DNA from: DASQHW01 sp038209365
GTDB lineage: Bacteria; Actinomycetota; Acidimicrobiia; IMCC26256; PALSA-610
Assembly: GCA_038209365.1 (NCBI GenBank)
Contig: JBBQXS010000002.1
Coordinates: 62,001-126,000, forward strand
Direction: 5' to 3'
Length of the DNA stretch: 64,000 nt
In this document: positions 27,500 to 35,715 of the stretch, piece after piece
How the letters are laid out: every line of letters begins with the position of its first letter
How positions within the stretch are numbered: the stretch's first letter is position 1
The notes under the pieces: generated by a model
Seen by the model: only the letters and a program-made list of their open reading frames with translations
Told to the model about the DNA's origin: nothing
The model's database searches: none
Made by a program: the position numbers and the translations under genes

Positions 27500-28671
27500 G
27501 CGTGCCACACCTCCTCCAGATCGAGACCGCGACGGCGAGACGGTCGCGTCGGTGCCTGTATCTGCTCCACCGCCGGTCCGACTCGCGTCAGCAACGCACG
27601 AGCCTGCGGCACGCGACCCGGTTGGACCTCGGCGACGTCGACGATCTCGCGCCGACCGTGCTCCCCCCGTGCGACTTGCACGATCGCATCGATCGCCGCC
27701 GCGAGCTGCGCACGTACCGCGGCAAGCGGGAGCGCGACGCCGGAGAACAACGTCAGCGTCTCGAGCCGCGCGAGCGCGTCGGCGGCGGAATTCGCGTGCA
27801 CCGTCGACAGTGAGCCGTCGTGCCCGGTGTTGCACGCCTGCAGCATGTCGAGCGCCTCGCCGCCCCGTACCTCGCCGACGACGAGCCGATCCGGGCGCAT
27901 GCGCAAGGCGGCGCGGACAAGCTCCCTGACGGTCACGCCGCCGGCCCCTTCGGCGTTTGCGGGCCGGGCCTCGAGGCGGACGACATGCGGTTGGTCCATC
28001 CGCAGCTCGGCAGTTTCCTCGATGGTGACGATGCGTTCGCGAGGGTCGATCGCCCGCGCCAGCGCGTTGCAACACGTCGTCTTGCCGGCGCTCGTCGCGC
28101 CGGAGACGACAATGTTCCAACCCGCCCGAACCATGCCTTCGAGGAACGAGCACACGGCCGGATCGACACCGAACGCGTCGAGAGGGACCGCGCGGGCCCC
28201 GAAACGTCTGATCGTGAGGCACGGACCGTCGGGCGCGAGGGGCGGCAGGACCGCGTGCAGGCGGGCGCCGTCCGGCAAACGGGCGTCGACCATGGGTGAC
28301 GCGCGGTCGAGGCGGAGACCGAGCGGCGCGATCACCCGCTCGATGAGTCGCACGATCGTCGGTGCGTCGACGATGCACGCGACGCGCTCGATGCGGCCCT
28401 CACGCTCGACGTAGACGCGATCGGGGCCATTCACCATGATCTCGGTGACCGTCGGGTCGGCAACCAACGGCTCCAGCGGGCCCAGCCCGCCGACGTCGTC
28501 GACCAGCTCGTCGAGCACAACGTCTGCCGTCGCCGCCGCGAGCAGCGGCGCCTCGTCGCGCAGCATCACCGCGAGGTGGGCGCGCAGCGCTTCCCGACCC
28601 AACGACGACGGATCGAACGGCGCCGCGAGCAACCTGCGGTGCAATGTCGCGCGGAGCGTATGCGCTGTCAT
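27475..28671 (-). CDS. tadA: TadA/CpaF-type secretion ATPase
   Basis: 398 residues. Hexameric ATPase powering Tad pilus assembly. Walker A is GATSAGKTT with Lys197; the Asp box is IVTIEETAELRM, Walker B LRMRPDRLVVGEVRGGEA, and the His box STVHANSAADALARL. The N-terminal domain includes GPLEPLVADPTVTEIMVNGPDRVYVE, conserved in CpaF proteins. ATG overlaps the Ssd stop as ATGA. It heads the assembly genes tadA-tadB-tadC-pilin-tadE. Confidence 0.94.
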   Translation of the reverse strand: MTAHTLRATLHRRLLAAPFDPSSLGREALRAHLAVMLRDEAPLLAAATADVVLDELVDDVGGLGPLEPLVADPTVTEIMVNGPDRVYVEREGRIERVACIVDAPTIVRLIERVIAPLGLRLDRASPMVDARLPDGARLHAVLPPLAPDGPCLTIRRFGARAVPLDAFGVDPAVCSFLEGMVRAGWNIVVSGATSAGKTTCCNALARAIDPRERIVTIEETAELRMDQPHVVRLEARPANAEGAGGVTVRELVRAALRMRPDRLVVGEVRGGEALDMLQACNTGHDGSLSTVHANSAADALARLETLTLFSGVALPLAAVRAQLAAAIDAIVQVARGEHGRREIVDVAEVQPGRVPQARALLTRVGPAVEQIQAPTRPSRRRGLDLEEVWHACAPSSSR

Positions 28672-29360
28672 GCAGCACGCTCGCCGTTGATGCACCCGAT
28701 GCGCACGAGCGCACGCCGCAGGGGCCGTGCGAGGCTCTCGGGCATGCGTGTCGCCAACACCCCCGCGTCGACCGCGCGTGCCGTCGACGTGCGCGCCTCG
28801 ATCGTTGCCACGACGGGCACACCGAGCACGTCCTCGACGTCGCGCGCCCCGAGTGAGCGACCGTGCTCGTCGACGAGTACGGCGCCCGAAGCGAGCTCGA
28901 GCGCGCCGTGGTGGACGGCTCGCCGGAGCGCCAGGTAGCACCCGCGTACGACGACGAGATTGACGTCGGCAACCTCGGCGAGCGCGACGAGCGCCGGATG
29001 ATCGAGCCGTCCGGCATCACACACCGTCGCTCGGGCATCGTCGTCGAGCGCAACGCCGAGCGCGGCGCCGGCTTCGGGCAATACCTCGTGAAGGCCGGGC
29101 GCGCCCGACGCGAGCAGCGACAAGTTGCGGCCGACGTCGACAACGAGGTGGTCGAGCGCGTCGGTGGGCGCCTGCGGTCCGGCCCGCAGCCAGTCGCGCA
29201 GGCCGGTGGCCGGTTCGTCGGCGAGCCCGAGCACTGCGGGTTGGTCGCCCGTGAGGTCGGCGATGCGCGCCGGCGCGTTGCGGGCGATCAAAAGACCCGC
29301 GGCAGCCGTGACGACCGAAGTACCGGAACCACCCTTGGGCGACCAGAAACACACGAGCAC
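28668..29360 (-). CDS. Ssd/TadZ-like P-loop ATPase (MinD/ParA family)
   Basis: About 230 residues. FWSPKGGSGTSVVTAAAGLLIA is a deviant Walker A of the ParA/MinD class (KGGSGTS). DLTGDQPAVLGL, DHLVVDVGR and ADVNLVVVRGCYLALRRA follow. It corresponds to Rv3660c (septum site determining protein) and to TadZ, which places Tad machinery in the cell. GTG at 29360, with GGGAGG 4 nt upstream; an upstream in-frame start lacks this. First gene of the Tad operon; promoter found 76-104 nt upstream. Confidence 0.83.
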   Translation of the reverse strand: MLVCFWSPKGGSGTSVVTAAAGLLIARNAPARIADLTGDQPAVLGLADEPATGLRDWLRAGPQAPTDALDHLVVDVGRNLSLLASGAPGLHEVLPEAGAALGVALDDDARATVCDAGRLDHPALVALAEVADVNLVVVRGCYLALRRAVHHGALELASGAVLVDEHGRSLGARDVEDVLGVPVVATIEARTSTARAVDAGVLATRMPESLARPLRRALVRIGCINGERAA

Positions 29361-29435
29361 GGCGCCTCCCACCGTCGACCCGCGCGCCAGAGCGCGCGAC
29401 AACACGACGGGGAAGGCAAGGGGAAGCCGAGACGC

Positions 29436-29464
29436 ACGCTACGTCCGCGCCGACCGTCGGTCAA
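29436..29464 (-). promoter_or_regulatory. Promoter of the Ssd-Tad operon
   Basis: On the minus strand TTGACC, exactly 17 nt, then TAGCGT: a good sigma-70-type promoter. Transcription should start near 29429, leaving a leader of about 70 nt before the GTG at 29360. Sequence match only. Confidence 0.55.
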
Positions 29465-29488
29465 GACCTCGATGTGTGAATCGAGGTC
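29465..29488. promoter_or_regulatory. Perfect 9-bp dyad abutting the Tad promoter
   Basis: GACCTCGAT, 6-nt spacer GTGTGA, then ATCGAGGTC. The left arm directly abuts the -35 of the Tad promoter (minus strand), and the dyad centre is about 60 nt upstream of the HAD gene start on plus. GGTCAA occurs as a direct repeat at 29459 and 29485. It looks like an operator for a dimeric regulator. Confidence 0.5.
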
Positions 29489-29523
29489 AATCGCGCGCAC
29501 GACGACGGCCACATGGTTGCACC

Positions 29524-29529
29524 TAGGCT
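29524..29529 (+). promoter_or_regulatory. Candidate -10 element for a leaderless HAD-gene transcript
   Basis: TAGGCT lies 8 nt before the GTG at 29538, with no SD between. Confidence 0.35.
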
Positions 29530-29537
29530 CTCGCCTC

Positions 29538-30332
29538 GTGGAGGCGGCATTCTTCGACCTCGACAAGACCGTGATCGCGACGAGCTCGGTGCTCGCGCTC
29601 GGTGGCACGTTCTATCGCGACGGTCTGATCTCGAAGCGAACGATCGTGCGCGGCCTCTACGCGCAAGTCCTGTATCTGCTGGTCGGCGCCGACGAGAACA
29701 AGATGGACAAGATGCGAGAAGCAATGCTCGCGCTGACGCGGGGCTGGGACCAACAGCATGTGAAGGAGCTCGTCCGGGAGACGCTCGACGAGGTCCTCAC
29801 GCCGATCATCTACGCGGAGGCGCTCGAGCTGATCGAGGAACACCGAAAGGCCGGGCGGAAGACCGTCATCATCTCGTCGTCGCCGGCTGAGACCGTCGAG
29901 CCGATCGGCGACTACCTCGGAGTCGACGATGTCATCGCGACGCGCGCGCTCGTCGATGCCGAAGGGCGTTACACGGGCGAGCTCGAGTTCTACGCGTACG
30001 CCGCGCAAAAGGCGGAGGCGATACGCGAGATGGCCGTCACCGAGGGCATCGACCTGGCGAGCTCCTATGCGTACTCGGATTCGATCACCGATTTGCCGAT
30101 GCTCGAGCTCGTCGGTCATCCGGTGGCAGTGAACCCGGACCGTGAGCTCGCGCGAGTCTCTCGCGAACGCGACTGGGAGGTCCGATACTTTCAGCGGCCC
30201 GTGCGCCTACGCGACCGCGTCCCCGTGCCGCCGAGGGGTCCGACGATCGCGGCCGGAAGCGCAGCCGTCGCGATCGGCAGCGCGCTCGTGCTCTACATGT
30301 GGTTGCGCAAGCGCGCGACCGCCCACGCGTGA
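29538..30332 (+). CDS. HAD-IB family hydrolase (SerB-like, Rv3661 type)
   Basis: 264 residues. HAD motif I FFDLDKTVIATSS at the N-terminus, motif II VIISSSPAE, motif III around AQKAEAIR, motif IV YSDSITDLPMLELVG. The cap is helical, as in phosphoserine-phosphatase-like HAD-IB proteins. A C-terminal hydrophobic helix (AVAIGSALVLYMWLRKRA) would anchor it in the membrane, unlike soluble SerB. Possible substrates are phosphoserine or lysophospholipids; unproven. GTG start. Overlaps the next gene as GTGA. Same position relative to ssd as Rv3661. Confidence 0.87.
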   Translation: MEAAFFDLDKTVIATSSVLALGGTFYRDGLISKRTIVRGLYAQVLYLLVGADENKMDKMREAMLALTRGWDQQHVKELVRETLDEVLTPIIYAEALELIEEHRKAGRKTVIISSSPAETVEPIGDYLGVDDVIATRALVDAEGRYTGELEFYAYAAQKAEAIREMAVTEGIDLASSYAYSDSITDLPMLELVGHPVAVNPDRELARVSRERDWEVRYFQRPVRLRDRVPVPPRGPTIAAGSAAVAIGSALVLYMWLRKRATAHA

Positions 30333-31261
30333 AGCCGCTCTCTCTGACGAGCCTGCCGACGCCGGTCGACGCTGCGCCGCGTCTCTCCGAGGCGCTCGGC
30401 GTCCCCGTTTGTGTGAAGCGCGACGACCTCACCGGGCTCGCGATGGGAGGCAACAAGGCGCGCAAGCTGGACCGGCTGTGCGCGGAGGCCGTGGCCCGGG
30501 AATGCGATGTGCTGGTCACCGGCGGAGGCGTGCAGAGCAATCACGTCCGTCAGACCGCGGCCGCGGCCGCGAAACTCGGGATCGACGCGCACGTCGTGCT
30601 CGGCGGTGCGCGCGAAGACGTGCTGCGTGCGCCGGCAGGAAACGTGCTGCTCGACGTGCTGCTCGGTGCGTCGATCGAACGTGTGCCCGCCGACGACTAC
30701 GAAGGCATCGAGTGCGCGATCACGGAAGCGGCCGCGCGTTTGCGGCGCGCCGGGCGCAACCCGTATGCGATCCCGATCGGCGGCGCATCACCGCCCGGGG
30801 TCGCCGCGTACGCCGACGCGGCGCAGGAGTTGCGCGCCCAGCGTCCGGATGTCGACATGGTGTTCGTCGCCGACGGCTCGGGTGGTACGCATGCGGGCCT
30901 GCTCGCCGGCTGGGGTGAACATGGACCGCGTGTGATCGGCGTCGACGTCGGCACGCGCCCTGACCTCGCAGAAGCGGTCGCGCGCATGTCGGGGACCGCG
31001 TCGACGCCGGAGATCGACCGCGACCACGTCGGACCCGGCTACGGCCGCGTCGACGATCGTACGATCGACGCGCTGAAGCTCGCGGCACGCACCGAGGGTC
31101 TCGTCCTCGATCCGGTGTACACGGCCAAGGCCATGGCCGCCCTCATGACATGGGCGCGCCAAGGCCGGCTCGCCGCGGGGGCCAGCATCTGCTTCTGGCA
31201 CACCGGCGGACAGCCGGCCTTGTTCGCACCGAAGTACGCGCCGTGGTTCGGCACGCCGTAG
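30329..31261 (+). CDS. PLP-dependent D-cysteine desulfhydrase / ACC deaminase family enzyme
   Basis: 310 residues, fold-type II. VKRDDLTGLAMGGNKARKLDRL contains the PLP lysine (GGNKARK), GGGVQSNHVRQTAAAA holds the cofactor phosphate and substrate, and a conserved C-terminal FWHTGGQPALF completes the site. The family includes D-cysteine desulfhydrase (pyruvate, sulfide and ammonia from D-cysteine) and ACC deaminase; the motifs do not decide between them, though the D-Cys type is commoner. GTG start coupled to the HAD gene by a 4-nt overlap. Confidence 0.86.
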   Translation: MKPLSLTSLPTPVDAAPRLSEALGVPVCVKRDDLTGLAMGGNKARKLDRLCAEAVARECDVLVTGGGVQSNHVRQTAAAAAKLGIDAHVVLGGAREDVLRAPAGNVLLDVLLGASIERVPADDYEGIECAITEAAARLRRAGRNPYAIPIGGASPPGVAAYADAAQELRAQRPDVDMVFVADGSGGTHAGLLAGWGEHGPRVIGVDVGTRPDLAEAVARMSGTASTPEIDRDHVGPGYGRVDDRTIDALKLAARTEGLVLDPVYTAKAMAALMTWARQGRLAAGASICFWHTGGQPALFAPKYAPWFGTP

Positions 31262-31264
31262 GAG

Positions 31265-31339
31265 TCAGGCGTTGCGAACCTTGTTCGCGATCACGGCACC
31301 CAGGGCGACGAGCACGACGAGCAGCAGCAGCTTCTTCAC
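31265..31339 (-). CDS. 24-residue membrane microprotein (DLW-39-like N-terminus)
   Basis: A GTG start preceded by GGAGGG encodes KKLLLLVVLVALGAVIANKV and four more residues, then TGA. The Lys-Lys stub plus a single Leu/Val helix resembles the N-terminal half of the actinobacterial DLW-39 small membrane proteins, but the usual C-terminal half is missing. It lies 3 nt after the convergent PLP gene. The SD, clean hydrophobic helix and basic ends make it likely to be translated; function unknown. Confidence 0.55.
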   Translation of the reverse strand: MKKLLLLVVLVALGAVIANKVRNA

Positions 31340-31411
31340 GATGGACCCTCCAGGGAGACTCGGCTCGCGGGAGCGTAGCTGGCCCCGCGTCGGCGTGTGT
31401 CGGGGTTCGGT

Positions 31412-31921
31412 TCAGTCGGAGCCGGAACTGGAGTTGTCCCCGTCCTCGTGCTCGCCGACGCGGTGGCCGCCGTCCTCGTGCGCGCCGTCCTCGTGGTCGC
31501 CGTCCTCGTGGTCGCCGTCCTCGTGCCGCAGTTCGTCGTCGTCGCCGTCCTCGTGCGCGCCGTCCTCGTGGTCGCCGTCCTCGGGCCGCAGGTCGTCGTT
31601 CCGGCCGTCGGCGTTCCGGGCGTCCGGTTCGGTGGTCGTCGGCGAGTCCACGATCGTCGTGCTCGTGTCGTCCGCGGTCGTGGGAGTCGTCTCCTCGTCG
31701 CCTTCGGTCGTCGTGGAAGTGACCTCGTCGCCGGAGGTGCTCGTCCCCTCGACGCCGGCCGTCGAGGCGGGATCGTCGAGCGCGCTGACGCCGGCGGGCC
31801 GGTCGGCCGGCTTCGGGCCGGAGTGCCCGTTGCCGCTCGTGGCGGCGGCGATCCCGCCCACACCGAGCACCGCGGCGAAGCTGGCGGCGGCAGTGACGAT
31901 CGTTCTGCGTGTTCTGCGCAT
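31412..31921 (-). CDS. Secreted acidic His/Asp/Glu-repeat protein
   Basis: 169 residues. Signal peptide: RRTRRTIVTAAASFAAVLGVGGIAAATS. Mature part: a Ser/Thr/Glu-rich linker (residues 60-98), then a tail of HEDGDHEDGAHEDG-type pentad repeats from about residue 112 to 163. No Cys. The alternating His and acidic residues could bind divalent metals; there is no known domain. ATG with AGGAG about 8 nt upstream. Codon repeats (GAGGACGGCGAC type) show the repeat is recent or slippage-prone. It neighbours an ECF-linked membrane protein but is separated by 92 nt. Confidence 0.72.
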   Translation of the reverse strand: MRRTRRTIVTAAASFAAVLGVGGIAAATSGNGHSGPKPADRPAGVSALDDPASTAGVEGTSTSGDEVTSTTTEGDEETTPTTADDTSTTIVDSPTTTEPDARNADGRNDDLRPEDGDHEDGAHEDGDDDELRHEDGDHEDGDHEDGAHEDGGHRVGEHEDGDNSSSGSD

Positions 31922-32013
31922 TTCATGACTCCTGTTCGGGGTCGCCTGAGTACGAAGGGTGACACGACGGAGCCCGGCTCGGGGTTTGGCGGTGTTGAAG
32001 AAATCCGCCCGCG

Positions 32014-32670
32014 CTACTCGGTCTCCTCGGAAAGATGCCCCTCTTCGGCCCGGACGCGGATGCGGTGCTCGTCCGGCCCGGAGAACCGCACCTCGACATC
32101 CTGAGGATCGGTGCTGTGTACCTCGGCGGTGTATCCGGGCGCCGCTCGGTACGACACGAGCGCCAGGTTTCCGTGGGAGTAGCGAACCGTGATCGTGCCG
32201 CCGTCGGAGGAGTACGTGCGCAACTCCGACTGGATCGTTGTCGTCGTCGCCTCGTCCGGCGCGGGCGCCGACGTCGGCGGCGCTCCTCCGCCGACCGGGA
32301 CCGTCGGGCGGGCGGCGGGCGGCGGCGGGGCGGTGGTGACCGTCGTTGACGGTGTCGACGGGCGCGCCGCCGTGGTGGCCGACACCCGCGTCGGCGAGGT
32401 CGCGCGGGCCGGCGCCGGTCGTGTGGTGGACGGTGCTTGCACCTTCACCTTTTCCTGCTGCGGACCGGCCAGCGCGAACGCAACCGATCCCATCATGACG
32501 AATCCACCCAACATCGTCGATGCGCGCACCATCCGCCGACGATTGCGCGCCCGGCGAAGACGCGGCCTCATGGACGAGAGCGCCACGTCGGGGTCGTCCC
32601 CGTCGGGAGCGAGGCCACCGAGGCCGGCGGCGAGCGCGCGGTCGAGTTCGTCGCGCGGCTCGGGGCTCAT
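32014..32670 (-). CDS. Single-pass membrane partner of ECF sigma factor (putative anti-sigma)
   Basis: 218 residues: cytoplasmic N-terminus (about 45 residues, basic RRARNRRRMVR end), one membrane helix (STMLGGFVMMGSVAFALAG), a long Pro/Thr/Ala linker, then a small extracellular beta domain (TITVRYSHGNLALVSYRA ... DVEVRFSGPDEHRIRV). The ATG overlaps the sigma gene stop as ATGA, the classic sigma/anti-sigma arrangement. No zinc HxxxCxxC anti-sigma motif is visible, so the anti-sigma call rests on context and topology. Confidence 0.66.
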   Translation of the reverse strand: MSPEPRDELDRALAAGLGGLAPDGDDPDVALSSMRPRLRRARNRRRMVRASTMLGGFVMMGSVAFALAGPQQEKVKVQAPSTTRPAPARATSPTRVSATTAARPSTPSTTVTTAPPPPAARPTVPVGGGAPPTSAPAPDEATTTTIQSELRTYSSDGGTITVRYSHGNLALVSYRAAPGYTAEVHSTDPQDVEVRFSGPDEHRIRVRAEEGHLSEETE

Positions 32671-33173
32671 CGCCGCCGTTCCAATGCTTCGCGCAGCGCC
32701 TTGCGCGCCGCGTGCAGGTGGTACTTCACCGCGCCGTCCGAGAGCTCCATCGCAGATGCGATCTCGGCGACGCTCAGGTCATCGACATAGAAGAGCGCGG
32801 CGGCGATGCGCTGTTGCGTGGAAAGACCGGCGAGGAGGGCGAAGAGCTCGCTGGGCTCATCGGGCGCGGGAATCGTGCCCGTGACTCGAGGAGCGAGCCG
32901 CCCATAGGCGCGTCGACCCCTTTCGACCTTCCGGAAGTGGTCGCGCATCCGGTTGACGGCGACGTGACGGATCCAGCCCGCCGGATCCTCGAGCCGCGAA
33001 ACACGCCCCCAGCGCACGTAAGCGCGGGTGAACGCCTCCTGCACACAGTCCGCGGCGACCTCCCGATCGCCCGCAGCAACCGCAAGTGTCCGCACCATTG
33101 GTCCGTAGCACCGCCGAAACGTGTCGTCGAAGTCGACAGGCCCGGGCGATCCTCGCGTGTGCCCGTCTGCCAT
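32667..33173 (-). CDS. ECF-type RNA polymerase sigma factor
   Basis: 168 residues. Region 2: YGPMVRTLAVAAGDREVAADCVQEAFTRAYVRWGRVSRLEDPAGWIRHVAVNRMRDHFR. Region 4: LSTQQRIAAALFYVDDLSVAEIASAMELSDGAVKYHLHAARKALREAL. No region 3, as in ECF factors. ATG at 33173 follows GGAGGA very closely. Upstream, a perfect 12-bp palindrome and a divergent FtsX gene share the 146-bp intergenic space. Coupled to the membrane partner downstream. Confidence 0.88.
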   Translation of the reverse strand: MADGHTRGSPGPVDFDDTFRRCYGPMVRTLAVAAGDREVAADCVQEAFTRAYVRWGRVSRLEDPAGWIRHVAVNRMRDHFRKVERGRRAYGRLAPRVTGTIPAPDEPSELFALLAGLSTQQRIAAALFYVDDLSVAEIASAMELSDGAVKYHLHAARKALREALERRR

Positions 33174-33185
33174 TCCTCCACCTGC

Positions 33186-33197
33186 ACGTGTACACGT
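33186..33197. promoter_or_regulatory. Perfect 12-bp palindrome upstream of ECF sigma gene
   Basis: ACGTGTACACGT, 12 nt upstream of the sigma ATG and about 120 nt from the FtsX gene start. It could be an operator; too short to be sure. Confidence 0.35.
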
Positions 33198-33319
33198 CCC
33201 GGAGACTCCGCCGGTTTGGTCATCGGCGCGTCGCGGCCCGGACTCCATACGAACGGCCGGCGCCGTCGGTTCGGATCCGAGCGGCGCAATCGCAGGAGCG
33301 GTCTGGCATCCTTGGGTCG

Positions 33320-35662
33320 ATGAGCGCGATCTGGGCCGTGGCGCGCGCGGAAATACGCGCGAGCATGTTCCAGCTCGCGCTCTTGGGGGTGCTCGCCGGT
33401 CTGGCCGGTGCAGTCGTTGGCAGCGCGCTCGCGGTCGCCGGGCGTACGGACACTGCGTACGCTCGTCTCGAGCGGGCGACGAAGGGCGACGACGCACGAG
33501 GCGTCGTTCTCGGACCGGACCAACGCACGTCGGCCGAGCTCGCCGCCCGCATCGCCCGGCTCCCGCAGGTCCGCGAGAGCCGCACGGCGCCGTTCGCCGT
33601 CGGCCGTCTCGTCGACGACCAGGTCGTGTACGTCGCACTCATCGGCGGAGCGCAACCCGGTGGGGTGCTGGACCCCGTCATTGCGCATGGTCGCCTGCCG
33701 CGGGCGGACGCGCCCGACGAGGTGGTCATGCTGGAGGCGGCGGCACGCGACTTCCACGTGCGCCCGGGCGCGGTGATCCCGCTGCGGTTCCTGCTCCGCG
33801 ACGAGTTCTATGCGTTCTCGGCCAACAAGCCACTCGTCGCGCGGGGGCCGCGCATCGATCTCCGCGTGGTCGGCACCGTTCGCATCCCCGGCCGCAACGA
33901 ATCATTCCCGCCAGTCATCTCCGGGCGCGCGTTCGTCGACGCCCATCCCGATGCGTTCGCGGCCGGCGTCGCACAGCTCGTGCGCCTGCGTAACGGGGAC
34001 CGAGACTTCGGCGCGTTCGTGGAAGGCGCGGACCGGCTCGCCGCGGACGTCCAGCTGCCGTCCAACGCGACGTCGCCTCCGGTCGGCTTCGAGTCGACTG
34101 CGGCCGCTCGCTCCGAGTTGACCGCAACCACACGCATCGAGGTCACCGGGCTGTTCGTGGCTGCCCTCATCGCGGCGATCACCGGCGTCGTCGCCCTTGT
34201 GCAGGCCGCGGCCCGTCACCACGTGGGGACCGTGCCCGATCAGGAGGTGCTCGCGGCGCTCGGCATGCCTCGCACATCGCGTGCTGCGGGGCGCGCCGTC
34301 ACCGCGTTGGTGCCGGCCAGCATCGCAGGCGCGCTCGTCCTGATCGGTACCGGCGTCGCCGGGCTCGCCGAGCCGCTCGGCGGAACCCACCCGTTCGAAC
34401 CGCGCCCGGGCTGGGCGCCGAACCTCGCGGTGATGGTTCTGTCCGCGGTCGCCACAGGCGTGTTGACCGTCGCCGTCCTCGTCGGGTTCGTGTTGACGCG
34501 AGACCGCGCCGTGCGCGTCGCCACGCGCCGCGATCCGATGCCGGCGCGCCGGGCCGCGGCCTTCGGTGGCCGGCCGAGCATCGTGACCGCGCTCCGGTAC
34601 GCGTTCGGACGCGGGCCCGGCTCCGTACGCTTCTCGATCGTCGCGACCGTCGTCGCGGTCCTCGGGCTTTCGGGGGTGCTGATCTTCGCGGCGAGCCTCG
34701 ATCGTCTGCGGACGACGCCGCGGCGGTACGGGTGGCCGGCCGAGCTTCGGGTGGAGGATGCCACTCCCGAGGTGATCGACGCGCTGACCAGGGATCCGCG
34801 CGTCGCCACCGTCCTGGACGGTGTGACCACCGAGGTCGACCTCGACGGGCACGGAGCGATCGCGGGCAGCTGGGAGGCGCGCAAGGGCGAGCTGCGCTGG
34901 GCGATGGAGGATGGCCGGCTCCCGGCGCGGCCCGACGAAGTTGCGCTCGGGTCGAAGCTCGCGGCGGACCTCGACAAGTTCACGGGTGATGCCGTCGTTG
35001 CCCGTCGTGAGGGCAAGCCGCCCGTGCGCCTCACGATCGTGGGGGTCGGCGTCATCCCCGGTTTCGACAGCAACACGTTCGGCAACGAGGCAGCGTTCAC
35101 TCGTCGCGGTCTCGAGAGTGTCGCGACGGCGGATCCGCTCAGTCATGCGGGGTTCAGCGCGGCGCCCGGCACGCCCATCGCCCGCTTGGCGGGCGAGTAC
35201 TCGGATCGGTACGAGCTGACCGCAGTCACGCTCCCGGCGGGTGTCGCAAACCTCGTGCAGCTGCGGGGGCTGCTGCGCGGCCTCGAGATCTTCCTCGCAG
35301 CGTTCGCCGCACTCGCGCTCATGCACGCCGCGACCGCCACCGCGCGCCGGCGTCGACGTGAGCTCGCGGTGCTCGGCGCGCTCGGTCTGCGGCCCCGGCA
35401 GCGCGCCGCGGTGCTCATCGCGATGACCGCGGCCGTTGCGCTGGTGGCCACGGCCGTCGCCGTGCCGCTCGGCCTGGCAGCGGGATCCGCCGTGTGGCGC
35501 GTCGTCGCCGACGACGCGGGCGTTGCCGGCGATGCGTTGTTCTCGAAGGCGACGATCGGGCTTGCCGTCGCAGCCGTCCTTGCCGGAGCGTTGGTCGTCT
35601 CGGCCCAACCGGCGTGGAGGGCAGCCCGCCTCCGGCTCGGCGAGAACCTCAGGGTCGAGTAG
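33320..35662 (+). CDS. FtsX-like ABC transporter permease
   Basis: 780 residues. N-terminal membrane segment, a large extracellular MacB-core-like domain, three segments around RIEVTGLFVAALIAAITGVVALV, a long middle segment pair, a second extracellular domain and three final segments (LEIFLAAFAALALMHAATATARRRRRELAVLGALGLRPRQ, a typical FtsX cytoplasmic loop). This duplicated layout is that of the MacB/LolE-type permeases that work with an ATPase; none is adjacent. ATG at 33320 has no SD but a -10-like CATCCT 7 nt upstream. Cargo unknown. Confidence 0.85.
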   Translation: MSAIWAVARAEIRASMFQLALLGVLAGLAGAVVGSALAVAGRTDTAYARLERATKGDDARGVVLGPDQRTSAELAARIARLPQVRESRTAPFAVGRLVDDQVVYVALIGGAQPGGVLDPVIAHGRLPRADAPDEVVMLEAAARDFHVRPGAVIPLRFLLRDEFYAFSANKPLVARGPRIDLRVVGTVRIPGRNESFPPVISGRAFVDAHPDAFAAGVAQLVRLRNGDRDFGAFVEGADRLAADVQLPSNATSPPVGFESTAAARSELTATTRIEVTGLFVAALIAAITGVVALVQAAARHHVGTVPDQEVLAALGMPRTSRAAGRAVTALVPASIAGALVLIGTGVAGLAEPLGGTHPFEPRPGWAPNLAVMVLSAVATGVLTVAVLVGFVLTRDRAVRVATRRDPMPARRAAAFGGRPSIVTALRYAFGRGPGSVRFSIVATVVAVLGLSGVLIFAASLDRLRTTPRRYGWPAELRVEDATPEVIDALTRDPRVATVLDGVTTEVDLDGHGAIAGSWEARKGELRWAMEDGRLPARPDEVALGSKLAADLDKFTGDAVVARREGKPPVRLTIVGVGVIPGFDSNTFGNEAAFTRRGLESVATADPLSHAGFSAAPGTPIARLAGEYSDRYELTAVTLPAGVANLVQLRGLLRGLEIFLAAFAALALMHAATATARRRRRELAVLGALGLRPRQRAAVLIAMTAAVALVATAVAVPLGLAAGSAVWRVVADDAGVAGDALFSKATIGLAVAAVLAGALVVSAQPAWRAARLRLGENLRVE

Positions 35663-35715
35663 CTGCCGGTTGTTCCAAAGCGCCTCACTGTCGACGCGTT
35701 TATGGTGTGGCCGAA

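Noticed and set aside
35701..35706. TATGGT as the -10 of selC
   Set aside because: No -35 at any acceptable spacing; left out as a feature.
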